Shown here: in pieces, positions 36,339 to 44,831 of the stretch
How the letters are laid out: each line of letters opens with the position of its first letter
How positions within the stretch are numbered: the first letter of the stretch is position 1
Source of the DNA: Pseudoalteromonas prydzensis
GTDB taxonomy: Bacteria > Pseudomonadota > Gammaproteobacteria > Enterobacterales > Alteromonadaceae
Reading direction: 5' to 3'
Length of the DNA: 64,000 nucleotides
Assembly: GCF_001661495.1 (NCBI RefSeq)
Contig: NZ_BDDT01000002.1
Location: forward strand, 372,001-436,000
The notes under the pieces: model-generated
What the model was told of the DNA's origin: nothing
The model's database searches: none
The model's input: the letters and a program-made list of their open reading frames with translations, nothing else
Position numbers and translations under genes: made by a program

Positions 36339-36467
36339 ATGGCAAAATCTAATTCATCAAAACCCGCTTCTAGTCATCCAGGCCCTGGTGGTAACTGGCC
36401 ATCTACTACAGGCAATAAATCAGGTGGAGATAGAGGTAATGCTGCTCCTAAAAGTGGCAAAAAATAA
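36339..36467 (+). CDS. 42-aa Gly/Pro/Ser/Lys-rich peptide
   Basis: MAKSNSSKPASSHPGPGG begins a 42-residue, basic, low-complexity protein ending in GKK. GAGG at 36327-36330 lies eight bases before the ATG, an excellent ribosome binding site, so translation is credible despite the small size. It is followed by a terminator-like hairpin and the 532-aa gene. Its composition suggests a disordered, possibly nucleic-acid-binding or complex-binding peptide. No known family is claimed. Confidence 0.6.
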   Translation: MAKSNSSKPASSHPGPGGNWPSTTGNKSGGDRGNAAPKSGKK

Positions 36468-36475
36468 TAAGGAAT

Positions 36476-36497
36476 GGGCCCTTGAGGCCCTTTATTT
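36476..36497 (+). terminator. Hairpin between the 42-aa and 532-aa genes
   Basis: GGGCC-CTTGA-GGCCC followed by TTTATTT ends two bases before the ATG of the 532-aa gene. It may partly terminate transcription, or sequester the downstream start region and lower its translation. Confidence 0.5.
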
Positions 36498-36499
36498 AA

Positions 36500-38098
36500 A
36501 TGGAAAATAATAAAGCTACATTCCCGACTATCGGTGAGCTCGTTCGTGAGATTTTTAATATTACTGGGCTTCTGGCACAAAAGGATAGAAGTAATTCATT
36601 CTTGAGCGAGAGTAACAAGAAAAAGCTGCAAACTAAGTTAAAACGTTTGGCTGACGAAAGCTCGAAAATTGATGGTAAGCTCGACGAATTACTTGATTCA
36701 CTTAAGCACCTGTTGGAAAAGGCCTTAGGCGAAGAGAGAATTGTTTGTATGGTATTGGAAGCCGTTGAAGTTCTACTCGCTACATACAAAGGTGTTTTGG
36801 GTGATGATGGTACTTATCTTGATAAGACAAACTCGACTAAGTGGTTTATAAAACAGTATGTCTTAGATCGAGTTTTGCTTTCTTTCTATAAGAACTATTT
36901 AAGACTAAATGTACCAGCATCGAAACTGAGCCTACCGGACTTAAGAATCTGGGCTTTGCCTAATATTGAAGGACAGAAAATCAGTTGGCCACTAAGGAAT
37001 GCCTGGCAACTCATTTATGACTCTTTGTCTATTAGCCAATCATCATTTCACTACCCAGATAAGAGCTTGGAAGACTACAGAGCAAGTCAGAATTTAGAAA
37101 ATGCCCAACACTGGAGTACTACCGATCAAATCCCGACCATTAGTTCGCTATTTGATAATTTGGAATATTCGCTAACGTTGTTGGACTCGACATCAAATGA
37201 CTCTGCTAGACGAATAGTAAGCGCATCAGAAAAACAGCGATTAAAGCTAATTTTGTTTATTGGGCGAGTATCTGCTTATTGTTTCAGAGAACTAGAACGT
37301 AACTTTGGGCGTGAGTTTTTGATCGAATGCTTAAAGCATGTTCAAGGCCAGTCGAGTAGATTATCACGTATCAATCTAAGGCTAGAAAAACACTTAAAGA
37401 CTGTAGAGAAATCCATAGGCTCAATGAGTGAAGTTGATGTTAATCAACTTTATTTTTATGAAATATCCGAATATTGGGAACAGTTTGCAATATCTACTGT
37501 ACACGGGTCTAGGTTATTACAGGGTTACATAAATGATGAATCTTTTTCGAATTTAACTGAATTAGAAAAATCAAAATTGGTAATTGCTCATGTTGGGACA
37601 TTTGCTGGTCATGGTGTGTTAACTCTGCTAGGAATGACACCTAGTGTAAAAGGAATGCCATCAGAGTTTCCTGAGCTATTTTATGAAGGCCTTAAATTAA
37701 AGAAGAGCCCTACATCTTTGGGCGACATTGATAATTATCACAATCGGTTGAGGAAAGCTGGGCTTGATGATGTTTTAAGTTGGTTAGTAAATTGGGGTTA
37801 TGCCAATTACTTTTATACTCATAAGTCATTCGATAAGTCATATGGTTACTATGAGAAAGCCTTTAATCAGGCAAAATATAGTGCAGGTCGTAATCAGTAT
37901 CTACTTGTTAACCAGTACATTGAATCATGTGCTAAAAATGGTAAATATAAAGAAATGAAAAAAGCTGTAGCTTGGGCGCAGTATTTGGGTATAAAAATAA
38001 GGTGGCTAAGAGGTTGGGATGACCCAGAGTCAGAAGGTAATTTGAAAGGTTTGTACAATTTAATGGGTAATCATAATATGCAGTACGCTCAACTATAA
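36500..38098 (+). CDS. Unknown 532-aa helical protein, TPR-like C-terminus (defence island)
   Basis: An alpha-helical cytoplasmic protein. The N-terminal part (about 1-95) is Lys/Glu/Leu-rich and coiled-coil-like; the C-terminal part from about 420 has TPR-like segments (WGYANYFYTHKSFDKSYGYY, then NQYIESCAKNGKYKEMKKA). There is no enzyme motif I recognise. The start is ATG 36500, directly after a hairpin and without a clear ribosome binding site, so translation may depend on the upstream peptide gene. The pair is divergent from the defence operon and ends 33 bp before the innermost right-end repeat. Confidence 0.7.
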   Translation: MENNKATFPTIGELVREIFNITGLLAQKDRSNSFLSESNKKKLQTKLKRLADESSKIDGKLDELLDSLKHLLEKALGEERIVCMVLEAVEVLLATYKGVLGDDGTYLDKTNSTKWFIKQYVLDRVLLSFYKNYLRLNVPASKLSLPDLRIWALPNIEGQKISWPLRNAWQLIYDSLSISQSSFHYPDKSLEDYRASQNLENAQHWSTTDQIPTISSLFDNLEYSLTLLDSTSNDSARRIVSASEKQRLKLILFIGRVSAYCFRELERNFGREFLIECLKHVQGQSSRLSRINLRLEKHLKTVEKSIGSMSEVDVNQLYFYEISEYWEQFAISTVHGSRLLQGYINDESFSNLTELEKSKLVIAHVGTFAGHGVLTLLGMTPSVKGMPSEFPELFYEGLKLKKSPTSLGDIDNYHNRLRKAGLDDVLSWLVNWGYANYFYTHKSFDKSYGYYEKAFNQAKYSAGRNQYLLVNQYIESCAKNGKYKEMKKAVAWAQYLGIKIRWLRGWDDPESEGNLKGLYNLMGNHNMQYAQL

Positions 38099-38130
38099 AT
38101 CTTGTTGTATTCATAAGTTATCGAATGTTA

Positions 38131-38268
38131 GTTGCAAACTTTATTCAGAACGAGTTCGAGGAAGAGAAATAGATTAACGCTATAGTTGCATTTTTTATTT
38201 GAAAAAAGCCCAACTTAACTTATTGAGTTATAATATGTGGCAGTTGCAAACTATATTCAACAACCACA
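38131..38268 (-). repeat. Right end: TGT tip plus three spaced 18-bp motifs
   Basis: Read on the minus strand: tip TGTGGTTG (38268-38261), then copies ending at 38260-38243 (TTGAATATAGTTTGCAAC), 38202-38185 (TCAAATAAAAAATGCAAC) and 38148-38131 (CTGAATAAAGTTTGCAAC). The 54-58 bp spacing contrasts with the packed left-end copies, as in Tn7, where one end is spaced and the other packed. Confidence 0.75.
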
Positions 38269-38333
38269 TTTGATGATCAAAGTTATTATAGTTTGGGAAT
38301 CCAATCGCTATTCCAAAAACTATAATTGTTGAT

Positions 38334-38362
38334 AAAGGTGAGCCGTAGTGGCTCACCTTTTT
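38334..38362 (-). terminator. Bidirectional terminator right of the element
   Basis: AAAGGTGAGCC and GGCTCACCTTT form an 11-bp stem with A and T runs, 16 bp beyond the stop of the hydrolase gene. An imperfect inverted repeat, ATAGTTTGGGAAT with ATTCCAAAAACTAT (38288-38323), lies between it and the element end. Confidence 0.8.
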
Positions 38363-38378
38363 ATTTTTAGTCCAATAT

Positions 38379-39527
38379 TTAGTTATTTTCAACTTTTGCA
38401 AAAGGTTCAATGGTTGTCATTTTTAGGTAAGTCATACTTTCAATGTCTAACCTATCAACAGGATATTGACCACGAATATTATCATTAAAAAACTTCCCCA
38501 TTGATGTTGAGTAATACAGCTCATCCCATAATAAGATTGGTATATTGTAATAACGATAAACACCACCAGATTCAAATTTGAGGTCAAGAATTTTACTTAT
38601 TTTTGAATAGCCGATGTGTGAAAAAGCATCAGATTTTACTGGATGTTGTTCAAATAACGGAAAGGGAGTTTGGTTTTGTATAGAAAACTCAATTTTTTCA
38701 CTAATTTTATTCGCAACAGGATTACTTCTAAGGTATGAATCTATTAAACCATGATGTGAGTCGTCAAAGTATGATTTAGCAGAAAAATTAGGTGGTAGAC
38801 TTCCAAATAATATTCTTACTATATCAATGACACTGTCATCATCTAAAGTGAGATATGAAACTAGAGCTTTATACTCATCTTTGGGTAATGAACTTGTTGG
38901 GGGAGCGATTGCAGAAAGGCTGATCATTGGATAATCTGCAGTAGAATAACCGTCACTGTAAATGTAGTTATCAATTATTTCTTCGAATAAAACATTAGTA
39001 TAAAAATTACCTTGGGAGTGACCCAGTAAAATAATTCTATTGCATGAATTCATATGAAAATTTAGTTTTTGGTAAGCATTGTTATAATCAGTTTCGTTTA
39101 TGATACTGTAATTTGCATCAATTACAGACTCTAAGATAACTTCTTGTAAAATCATTAAATCTTTTTTATTTAAGACAGAAACAGTACCATTGAGTATGGC
39201 GGTAATGATTCTATATTTCGGTGAAAATATAGATAGGTCGCTATATTTTTGTTGAGCAACTTCATAAATTTGCTCATATATAACCTCATTATTATTATAG
39301 TTACCATCTGCTTTAGCTCCTCGGTAGTACTTACCTAACCAAACAGCATGAAAATTATCGATCCAAGCAAGATTTGATTCAAATTCATCATAACTTGTGA
39401 GCATTCCATTTACATGGAAAAAGCGTACATAATCAACTTGCTTACTACAGTGTCTATCAAGAGTTTGTAAGTTAGCAAATGCAGAGTATGAAAAAATTAA
39501 GGCCATAATTAAAATGTATATTTTCAT
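38379..39527 (-). CDS. Secreted alpha/beta hydrolase with GHSQG nucleophile motif
   Basis: A 382-aa protein with a signal peptide (about 1-18, ending SAFA) and a lipase-type nucleophile elbow LLGHSQGNFY near residue 165. The rest lacks close family marks. Its ATG overlaps the stop of the CBM5/12 gene upstream (ATGA), so the two form an operon and probably act together on an insoluble substrate. The gene is markedly AT-rich compared with its neighbours, hinting at transfer. It sits just outside the defence element. Confidence 0.75.
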   Translation of the reverse strand: MKIYILIMALIFSYSAFANLQTLDRHCSKQVDYVRFFHVNGMLTSYDEFESNLAWIDNFHAVWLGKYYRGAKADGNYNNNEVIYEQIYEVAQQKYSDLSIFSPKYRIITAILNGTVSVLNKKDLMILQEVILESVIDANYSIINETDYNNAYQKLNFHMNSCNRIILLGHSQGNFYTNVLFEEIIDNYIYSDGYSTADYPMISLSAIAPPTSSLPKDEYKALVSYLTLDDDSVIDIVRILFGSLPPNFSAKSYFDDSHHGLIDSYLRSNPVANKISEKIEFSIQNQTPFPLFEQHPVKSDAFSHIGYSKISKILDLKFESGGVYRYYNIPILLWDELYYSTSMGKFFNDNIRGQYPVDRLDIESMTYLKMTTIEPFAKVENN

Positions 39528-40381
39528 TTTTTAGCCCCTATTAATGCTTCACAATGTTGATCAGCCAACCAGTGGAAACCAGGTTCAAAACGTAAAATAT
39601 CTGCTATTTTATTTTGACTTTTCCGGTTCGTATAAGCTCGATCAATTGTATTGAAATACAGTGATTTAGGATTACGAAAAGCAGGATGTTCATTTTGTAA
39701 TTGCCGTGTGCAGTAATTGATATTCATAATATCTAAAATAACCAGTTTACCGATCTCTGCATCTAAATTTGGTATACGACCTTGTTCAATGTCAATAACG
39801 AGTTGCAATGTTGAAGCGGCGCCTAAACTAAAGGTGATGAGCTGCGGAGAATCAAACTTTTCATACACATAGCGCTCATAATCATCACGAATACCGTTAT
39901 CATTTTGATCAACCCCGTCTAACGTTTTATAGTCGTCAGGGTGTTCCGGTGGTAGCTCTGGGGTTAGGTAAAATAAATCTTTAATTTTTTGCCAACTACT
40001 GTGGGGTTTTGGTTCGTTATTCTCATTCCAATAGCGGGCAAGGAAGTAGTCAGTACCGTGTTTTACAAGGCTGCCACCTTGATACACTTTGTTTGCTTGC
40101 CATTTTTCTATCACGGTATTTTGCAGCCAGATCCAGCCATCCCAATGCGGCTGGTTTTCTATTGGTTCAATGCCTTTAACCCAAAAAGCGGCAATAAATA
40201 AGCTGTTGTTGTGAGTCACAACATCACCGGCGACATAGACTGAGCTGGCATTCCATTGTGGGTGGTTTGGTTGAATATCAGTTAAATCTGTATTTTTTGA
40301 TTTTGAGTTAAGCTGAAAAATATTTGTCGCGTAAGCGTGCGAACAAAAAAGTAAGCAAGCAATAATGATGAGTTTAGTCAT
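39524..40381 (-). CDS. Secreted protein with two CBM5/12 chitin-binding modules
   Basis: A 285-aa protein with a signal peptide (about 1-18). Two CBM5/12 modules follow: about 43-88 (WNASSVYVAGDVVTHNN, then FIAAFWVKG) and about 92-135 (WQANKVYQGGSLVKHG, then YFLARYW), each with the A/S-x-x-Y-x-x-G-D/S-x-V pattern and surface aromatics. The C-terminal half starts with a DQNDNGIRDDYE Asp-rich stretch, perhaps calcium-binding, and is otherwise unknown. It is first in an operon with the GHSQG hydrolase. Confidence 0.75.
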   Translation of the reverse strand: MTKLIIIACLLFCSHAYATNIFQLNSKSKNTDLTDIQPNHPQWNASSVYVAGDVVTHNNSLFIAAFWVKGIEPIENQPHWDGWIWLQNTVIEKWQANKVYQGGSLVKHGTDYFLARYWNENNEPKPHSSWQKIKDLFYLTPELPPEHPDDYKTLDGVDQNDNGIRDDYERYVYEKFDSPQLITFSLGAASTLQLVIDIEQGRIPNLDAEIGKLVILDIMNINYCTRQLQNEHPAFRNPKSLYFNTIDRAYTNRKSQNKIADILRFEPGFHWLADQHCEALIGAKK

Positions 40382-40950
40382 TGCAAATTCCTTTTAATTG
40401 AAGTCCAGTACTTTTAAAATTAAGTTCACTTTTTAGGTAAATGCAAGTGGGAAGTGTTAGGTTTTTAAAAATAATTACTGAATTTGTAGGTGGTACTTAA
40501 TCAGCGAATGGATTTAATAATTGGGTTAAAGTTATTATCGTAGGCGCTAAGCTTGCTGGCGCGAGTGATTCTGTTGGGTAGGGTTCAACGAAACCCAACG
40601 GAGTTTGGTTGAGATTACAGGCTAACCCTAGAAGCGAATATCAACACCGAAGACTCAGAGACGCTTTGCTATACAGAAAAGAAAACCTTCATCAAGGCTT
40701 TGTTGCGTTGGCGGCAGCAGTCAAAGAGTGGCTGCCACAAAACTCCTTCTCAAGACTTTCTGTAAAAGGCGGCTTTAGCCGCGACTCTTTCATTTAATTT
40801 GATCACAAAACTAATAATTTGTAGTGAAAAAGCACACAAAAGTTAATTTTATGTATGTGTTTTCTTGCGTTCGTTCCTTTTTGGTCTATTTTCTGATCGG
40901 AGGTCACACCTCTAATCTGATAGATATAAACACAAAGAACAGGAACACGC
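40382..40950. other. Intergenic region with REP-like hairpins
   Basis: No supported gene. A GTTGGGT/ACCCAAC inverted repeat lies at 40573-40599 and a GGCTTTAGCC palindromic core at about 40772-40781. A 62-codon plus-strand frame (40609-40797) runs through these repeats and is not credible. The promoter of the lipase gene is presumably in the last 100 bp. Confidence 0.5.
40573..40599. repeat. REP-like inverted repeat
   Basis: GTTGGGT and ACCCAAC arms, with an inner GGTT/AA pairing, form a hairpin in the intergenic DNA. It resembles dispersed intergenic palindromes of marine gammaproteobacteria, but only one copy of this type is seen here. Confidence 0.45.
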
Positions 40951-41817
40951 ATGAAAATAAAAACACGCTCATTGATGTCGGCTTTAGCGCTGGCGGCGGG
41001 CTTGAGTCAAGGCGCTTTTGCTGCGCAAGGAGTCGCATTTGTACATGGCACTGGCCAGCAAAGTGATGCATATAATGATTATTGGACGGGCAGCTTTGTT
41101 GATACGGTGCGCCAAGGTCTACCTAACACCAATAACTACACGGTTATTAATTGTGATTTTGAGCAATACATGTGGGCTGACGGCGCTGTTGGTTGCTTAG
41201 CTGATCAACTCACTACATTTATCAACAATAAAAATATTACTGAGTTAACACTGATCACGCATTCTAACGGCGGCAATGTTGTGCGTTGGATTTTGTCTAA
41301 CCCAACATGGGATGGCCGTTTTCCTAATATTATTAATAAAGTGACGCGCACAATTGCACTGGCTCCTTCTAGTGGTGGTACGCCGCTTGCTGATGCGGTG
41401 GTTGCTGGGAATTCCTTTGAGCAAAGCTTGGGCTGGTTACTTGGCTATGGTAGTGATGCGGTGAAACAGCAGCAGGTGTCTTGGATGGCATCGTATAATG
41501 CGCAGTGGCTCAACGGCACACCGAATCGGCCAAGTTTACCCTCTCTTTTTGAAACCGTTGTAGGTAGTGACGTTGAATCAGCCGTTTGGGACAACGATAG
41601 CTACTGCGGCGGATATCAAAATCAAGTGGCACTTGAAGTCACGCAAAATTGGTTAGACAGCTGTTCAGATGGCTTTTTAAATTGCAGCTCTCAATCGTTA
41701 GCAGGTGTGGTGTGGTTTACAGATAAATCACGAACTGAAGGTAGTGAACCTTTAAGCCACCAGCAAAGTCGCCGTAACTGCTTTGGTCTGCCAGACATGC
41801 TTAAAAATCGAATTTAG
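40951..41817 (+). CDS. Secreted lipase-like alpha/beta hydrolase
   Basis: A 288-aa protein with a signal peptide (about 1-24, ending AFA). VAFVHGTGQQS near the start of the mature part gives the oxyanion-hole HG, and ITHSNGGNVV near residue 110 is the nucleophile elbow in a T-H-S-N-G form rather than the usual G-x-S-x-G. Several Cys in the second half suggest disulfides. It lies 10 bp before the DUF4785 gene, with which it forms an operon. The substrate is unknown; a lipid or polyester is plausible. Confidence 0.78.
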   Translation: MKIKTRSLMSALALAAGLSQGAFAAQGVAFVHGTGQQSDAYNDYWTGSFVDTVRQGLPNTNNYTVINCDFEQYMWADGAVGCLADQLTTFINNKNITELTLITHSNGGNVVRWILSNPTWDGRFPNIINKVTRTIALAPSSGGTPLADAVVAGNSFEQSLGWLLGYGSDAVKQQQVSWMASYNAQWLNGTPNRPSLPSLFETVVGSDVESAVWDNDSYCGGYQNQVALEVTQNWLDSCSDGFLNCSSQSLAGVVWFTDKSRTEGSEPLSHQQSRRNCFGLPDMLKNRI

Positions 41818-41827
41818 GAGCCAAACA

Positions 41828-42913
41828 ATGATTAAAAAATTAACCCAAATAGCTGCTGCGATGATGCTTGTAAGCACAGCGGCGAATGCGAATGAGCAAA
41901 CGGTGTATCAATTTCCCGAGGTGCAGTCTGCGTCAGTTTCGCAGCTGCAAACGCTTGAAAAAGACAGTGTAGAATATTGGCAGCATGTTTCAGGAAAAGA
42001 GTTAAAACGCGGTGTGCCAGTATTTGTTAATCAAGCTGATAACTTTATTCGTATCGCGCCGAAAGCGCGCTTTGACAGCGGTGAAGTGTTTAAGCCTCAT
42101 GGTTTACAATTAGATAAGTTATCGGTGCGCGATACGAATTTTAAACAGCTGCCAATGCAGGCCATAGCGGCGCGTGAGCAAATGCAAAATGCGGGATTTA
42201 GTGATGGTAGTGTTGGGCTTAAGTTAGGCCAAATTAACGGTAGGGCGATGTTAAAAACAAGCCAGGCTCTTAATGACAATGACACCTATTTAGTGCACGT
42301 CATTGAAAAAGGCTCGCGTAATGCCTTGCATGCTAAAAGCCAGTTTAAATTAAAACAGCACCAACAACGCTTGGCCATGCAGCTCAGCATGGGGCAAAAG
42401 CGCTTTAAAGATAACGATGTTCAACTAACGTTATTGGCACCTGATGGCGAGCAACTCGATGTAGGCTATGAAAACGGTGAGGCGGTATTTACTTACCCGC
42501 TCGAAACCATAGGTGCAGCGAAAGGGTATTATGAACTTGAGGCAAATGTTAAAACGAAAATAAATGGGCAGATTGTAAAGCGCTCTATAAAAATGCCTTT
42601 TGTGCATAGTTCGCAAACCATCACTATGGATAATGCCAAAATTGCGTATTTAGGAAACAACCAATACCAAGCACAGGTACCGGTACAAGTGACTGACTAT
42701 GGCCGCTACGCTATTCGCGCAACACTGACTGGAAAGGGCACTAAAGGACAGCGGGTAAAATTGGCTACGGTAGAAGTTGCCAAGCAGATAGATAATCAAG
42801 ACCAATTTATGATGCCATTTTCTGTAACAAAAGCAGCCAAAGCGCCATTTGAGCTGATGGATATAGAGCTCACAGACCAAACGCGAATGTTAAAGTTTGC
42901 CCAAGGGCAATAA
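41828..42913 (+). CDS. DUF4785 domain secreted protein
   Basis: A 361-aa protein with a signal peptide (about 1-20, ending ANA), followed by beta-rich sequence. The pattern of the C-terminal half (DYGRYAIRATLTGKGTKG, then KAAKAPFELMDIELTDQTR in part) fits DUF4785 proteins. ATG 41828 has GGAG well placed upstream (the frame is open 15 codons further into the lipase gene). It follows the lipase by 10 bp, so it may be a partner or chaperone of that enzyme, which is inference. Confidence 0.75.
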   Translation: MIKKLTQIAAAMMLVSTAANANEQTVYQFPEVQSASVSQLQTLEKDSVEYWQHVSGKELKRGVPVFVNQADNFIRIAPKARFDSGEVFKPHGLQLDKLSVRDTNFKQLPMQAIAAREQMQNAGFSDGSVGLKLGQINGRAMLKTSQALNDNDTYLVHVIEKGSRNALHAKSQFKLKQHQQRLAMQLSMGQKRFKDNDVQLTLLAPDGEQLDVGYENGEAVFTYPLETIGAAKGYYELEANVKTKINGQIVKRSIKMPFVHSSQTITMDNAKIAYLGNNQYQAQVPVQVTDYGRYAIRATLTGKGTKGQRVKLATVEVAKQIDNQDQFMMPFSVTKAAKAPFELMDIELTDQTRMLKFAQGQ

Positions 42914-42968
42914 TATTCTGTGGCGATAATTTATGGGGTCAGTGTTGCACTTTGTCTGACCCTAAAAA

Positions 42969-43436
42969 CTAATTTTCTTGCGCCTCAGTCCCGAGTAGGG
43001 CATCAATATAAGCGAGCTCTTCGCTAAAAACACCACTAAAAAATGCATGTTGTTCAATCATTAAAGCGTCATTAGGTTGGGCTTGGTAATCTTGTTGGCA
43101 CCTGACAAGTTCGCTTGATATCCATTGGCATACGTCGGTTGCTGTGCTGATTGCTGTTTTTAAAAAAGATGACCATTTTATTTTTTGTAAATTAAAGCGG
43201 TAAAGCGTGACGGCGATATGGCTATATGCTTGTTGCTCAGATGAGGGCGTGTTATCACTATTTATTGTGTAACTATTTAGCAGCTTACTGCTGATAAGCG
43301 CTTGTTGCAGTGCGACTTGTTGTGATTTACTTAGAAAAGTCGTTGTCATAACGTGATTGTGGCCTCTATCCGCTGGATTAAACGTGGCATTTAAATTGAA
43401 AGCTAGGCTAGGCAAGGCGTTGGATGACTCATGCAA
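42969..43436 (-). CDS. Hypothetical protein
   Basis: A protein of up to 155 aa, mostly helical, with no motif recognised and no signal peptide. A second in-frame ATG at 43349 (beginning MTTTFLSKSQQ) may be the true start, since the first 29 residues are low in structure. It is convergent with the DUF4785 gene and divergent from the YdjM-like gene. Confidence 0.5.
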   Translation of the reverse strand: MHESSNALPSLAFNLNATFNPADRGHNHVMTTTFLSKSQQVALQQALISSKLLNSYTINSDNTPSSEQQAYSHIAVTLYRFNLQKIKWSSFLKTAISTATDVCQWISSELVRCQQDYQAQPNDALMIEQHAFFSGVFSEELAYIDALLGTEAQEN

Positions 43437-43638
43437 TAGCGAAGAAATGCAGCAACAGTGATAGCAAATCAGGCCTGACTCTTTACTGAATTAGTAAAAT
43501 ACAATTGTAATTGGGTAGGTAAACTTAGCTTGATGTTGAGTTGCTAATTTGTTCTAAACTAAACACTCATAGCGATCGACTGTTACAATGAGGCCGTACT
43601 ATCTAGCTAGTACTTACATAGTTTCAAAGGGGTTTTCA

Positions 43639-44670
43639 TTGGATTCACTCACACAGGTTGTGCTTGGTAGTGCCGTTGCTTATTCAATATTAGGCAATAA
43701 GCTTGGCCGAAAATCGCTATTGGTTGGCGCGGCGTTTGGTACGTTACCTGACTTAGATGTGCTGATTAATTTTGGTGGCAATGTTGAGAACTTTGTTCAG
43801 CACCGTAGCTTTAGCCATTCTATTCTTGTGCAACTATTAATTAGCCCTTTGTTTGCATGGCTTTTACTTAAAATGAATTGGGCTAAAGGGGGGTCGTTAA
43901 CGCGCTGGTGTATTGCTATATTTTTGATTTTGAGTACCCACGCCTTACTTGATAGTTTTACTGTTTATGGCACACAGTTACTGTGGCCGCTTTCGACATA
44001 CCCGTTCGGTATTTCGAGTATATTTATAATTGACCCCGCTTATACTCTGCCACTTATAGTCTCGTGTATTGGGCTTTGTTTTGTGCGTGCTAAGAGTCAA
44101 GCCCAACGCATAAATACCTGCGCGTTAATTATCAGTTCGCTTTATTTAACGTGGGGCTTGGCGGCAAAATGGCATATCAGCGAGAAGATTCATCAGGCGC
44201 TAAATAACCAGAACATTACATTTAAACACTTTGAAAGTATGCCGACCCCTTTTAACACCATGCTTTGGCGAGCGGTAGCCGTGACCGATCAAGGGCATTA
44301 TGAGATTTATGCCTCTGTGTTTGATGACGTTACAAACGTTGATATGCAATTTTACCCCAGCGAAAACGCGCTGCTAGAGAAGCTTGGTGGTGCAAAGCAG
44401 ATAACTTTACTGCAAAACTTCACTAAGGGGCTTTATGGCGTGTATCAACAAGACGAAAAAGTGATTATGAGTGATTTACGAATGGGTCAAGAGGGCTATT
44501 ACGTATTCTCGTTTGTGGTCGCAGAGTTTAAAAATAAACAGCTGATAGCAGGGCAGTATCAACAACTTAGCAATCGATTTCCGCGCGATAAACTCGGGCT
44601 TATTTTTGCCCGCATCACTGATCCAAATATCGATTTATCAAATACTGTGGCAGCATCCCCATCTCGCTAA
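43639..44670 (+). CDS. YdjM/DUF457-type inner-membrane metal-dependent hydrolase family
   Basis: A 343-aa protein with a LDSLTQVVLGSAVAYSILG start and the family motif GTLPDLDVL, followed by HRSFSHSILVQL (metal-ligand-like His and Asp residues), and about four or five membrane segments to residue 180. The C-terminal 160 residues are soluble. The TTG at 43639 is chosen because AAAGGGG lies six bases upstream and homologues begin with M-D-S-L/P-T-Q. E. coli YdjM is of the same family; the activity is unproven. Confidence 0.8.
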   Translation: MDSLTQVVLGSAVAYSILGNKLGRKSLLVGAAFGTLPDLDVLINFGGNVENFVQHRSFSHSILVQLLISPLFAWLLLKMNWAKGGSLTRWCIAIFLILSTHALLDSFTVYGTQLLWPLSTYPFGISSIFIIDPAYTLPLIVSCIGLCFVRAKSQAQRINTCALIISSLYLTWGLAAKWHISEKIHQALNNQNITFKHFESMPTPFNTMLWRAVAVTDQGHYEIYASVFDDVTNVDMQFYPSENALLEKLGGAKQITLLQNFTKGLYGVYQQDEKVIMSDLRMGQEGYYVFSFVVAEFKNKQLIAGQYQQLSNRFPRDKLGLIFARITDPNIDLSNTVAASPSR

Positions 44671-44831
44671 AATAGGTTTCGAGGTTATGCCTTATATTTG
44701 CTTAAACGTTACATAGGCATCAGGAAAAAATTAAACTCAAGATTAGTGTCGGTATTCGAGGATTATTTTCTAAGTATTTCGCCTAAAGTTGCGTTATGAT
44801 TTTATTTGCATTAACCGCAGCAAGGAATACT

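Larger units (their letters stand above)
20290..38268. mobile_element. Tn7-like element carrying a defence island, no transposase
   Basis: About 18 kb bounded by matching inverted ends. The left end is TGTAGATC followed by TTGAATAAAGAATGCAAC; the right end, read inward on the minus strand, is TGTGGTTG followed by TTGAATATAGTTTGCAAC. Each end has two further copies of the same 18-bp motif. A TGT terminus, an 8-bp tip and repeated transposase-binding sites, closely packed at one end and spaced at the other, is the Tn7 arrangement. No tnsA, tnsB, tnsC or tniQ gene lies inside, so it would need help in trans or is an immobilised remnant. The expected 5-bp target duplication is not seen (GTTGG on the left, TTTGA on the right). 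Confidence 0.6.

Noticed and set aside
36153..36339. Integrase-driven genomic island with AlpA as excisionase
   Set aside because: No integrase gene, no tRNA and no att-like direct repeats are visible at the edges; the ends are inverted repeats instead.
20290..38268. Canonical BREX, DISARM or type I restriction-modification
   Set aside because: No PglZ phosphatase, no DISARM helicase/phospholipase D genes and no HsdR were found among the translations, although a methyltransferase and specificity subunit are present.
20285..38273. Five-base target duplication at the element ends
   Set aside because: The flanking pentamers are GTTGG and TTTGA; three central bases agree, which is not enough to call a duplication.
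40609..40797. A 62-codon plus-strand frame
   Set aside because: It runs through REP-like palindromes and gives an Arg/Ser-rich translation without a ribosome binding site.
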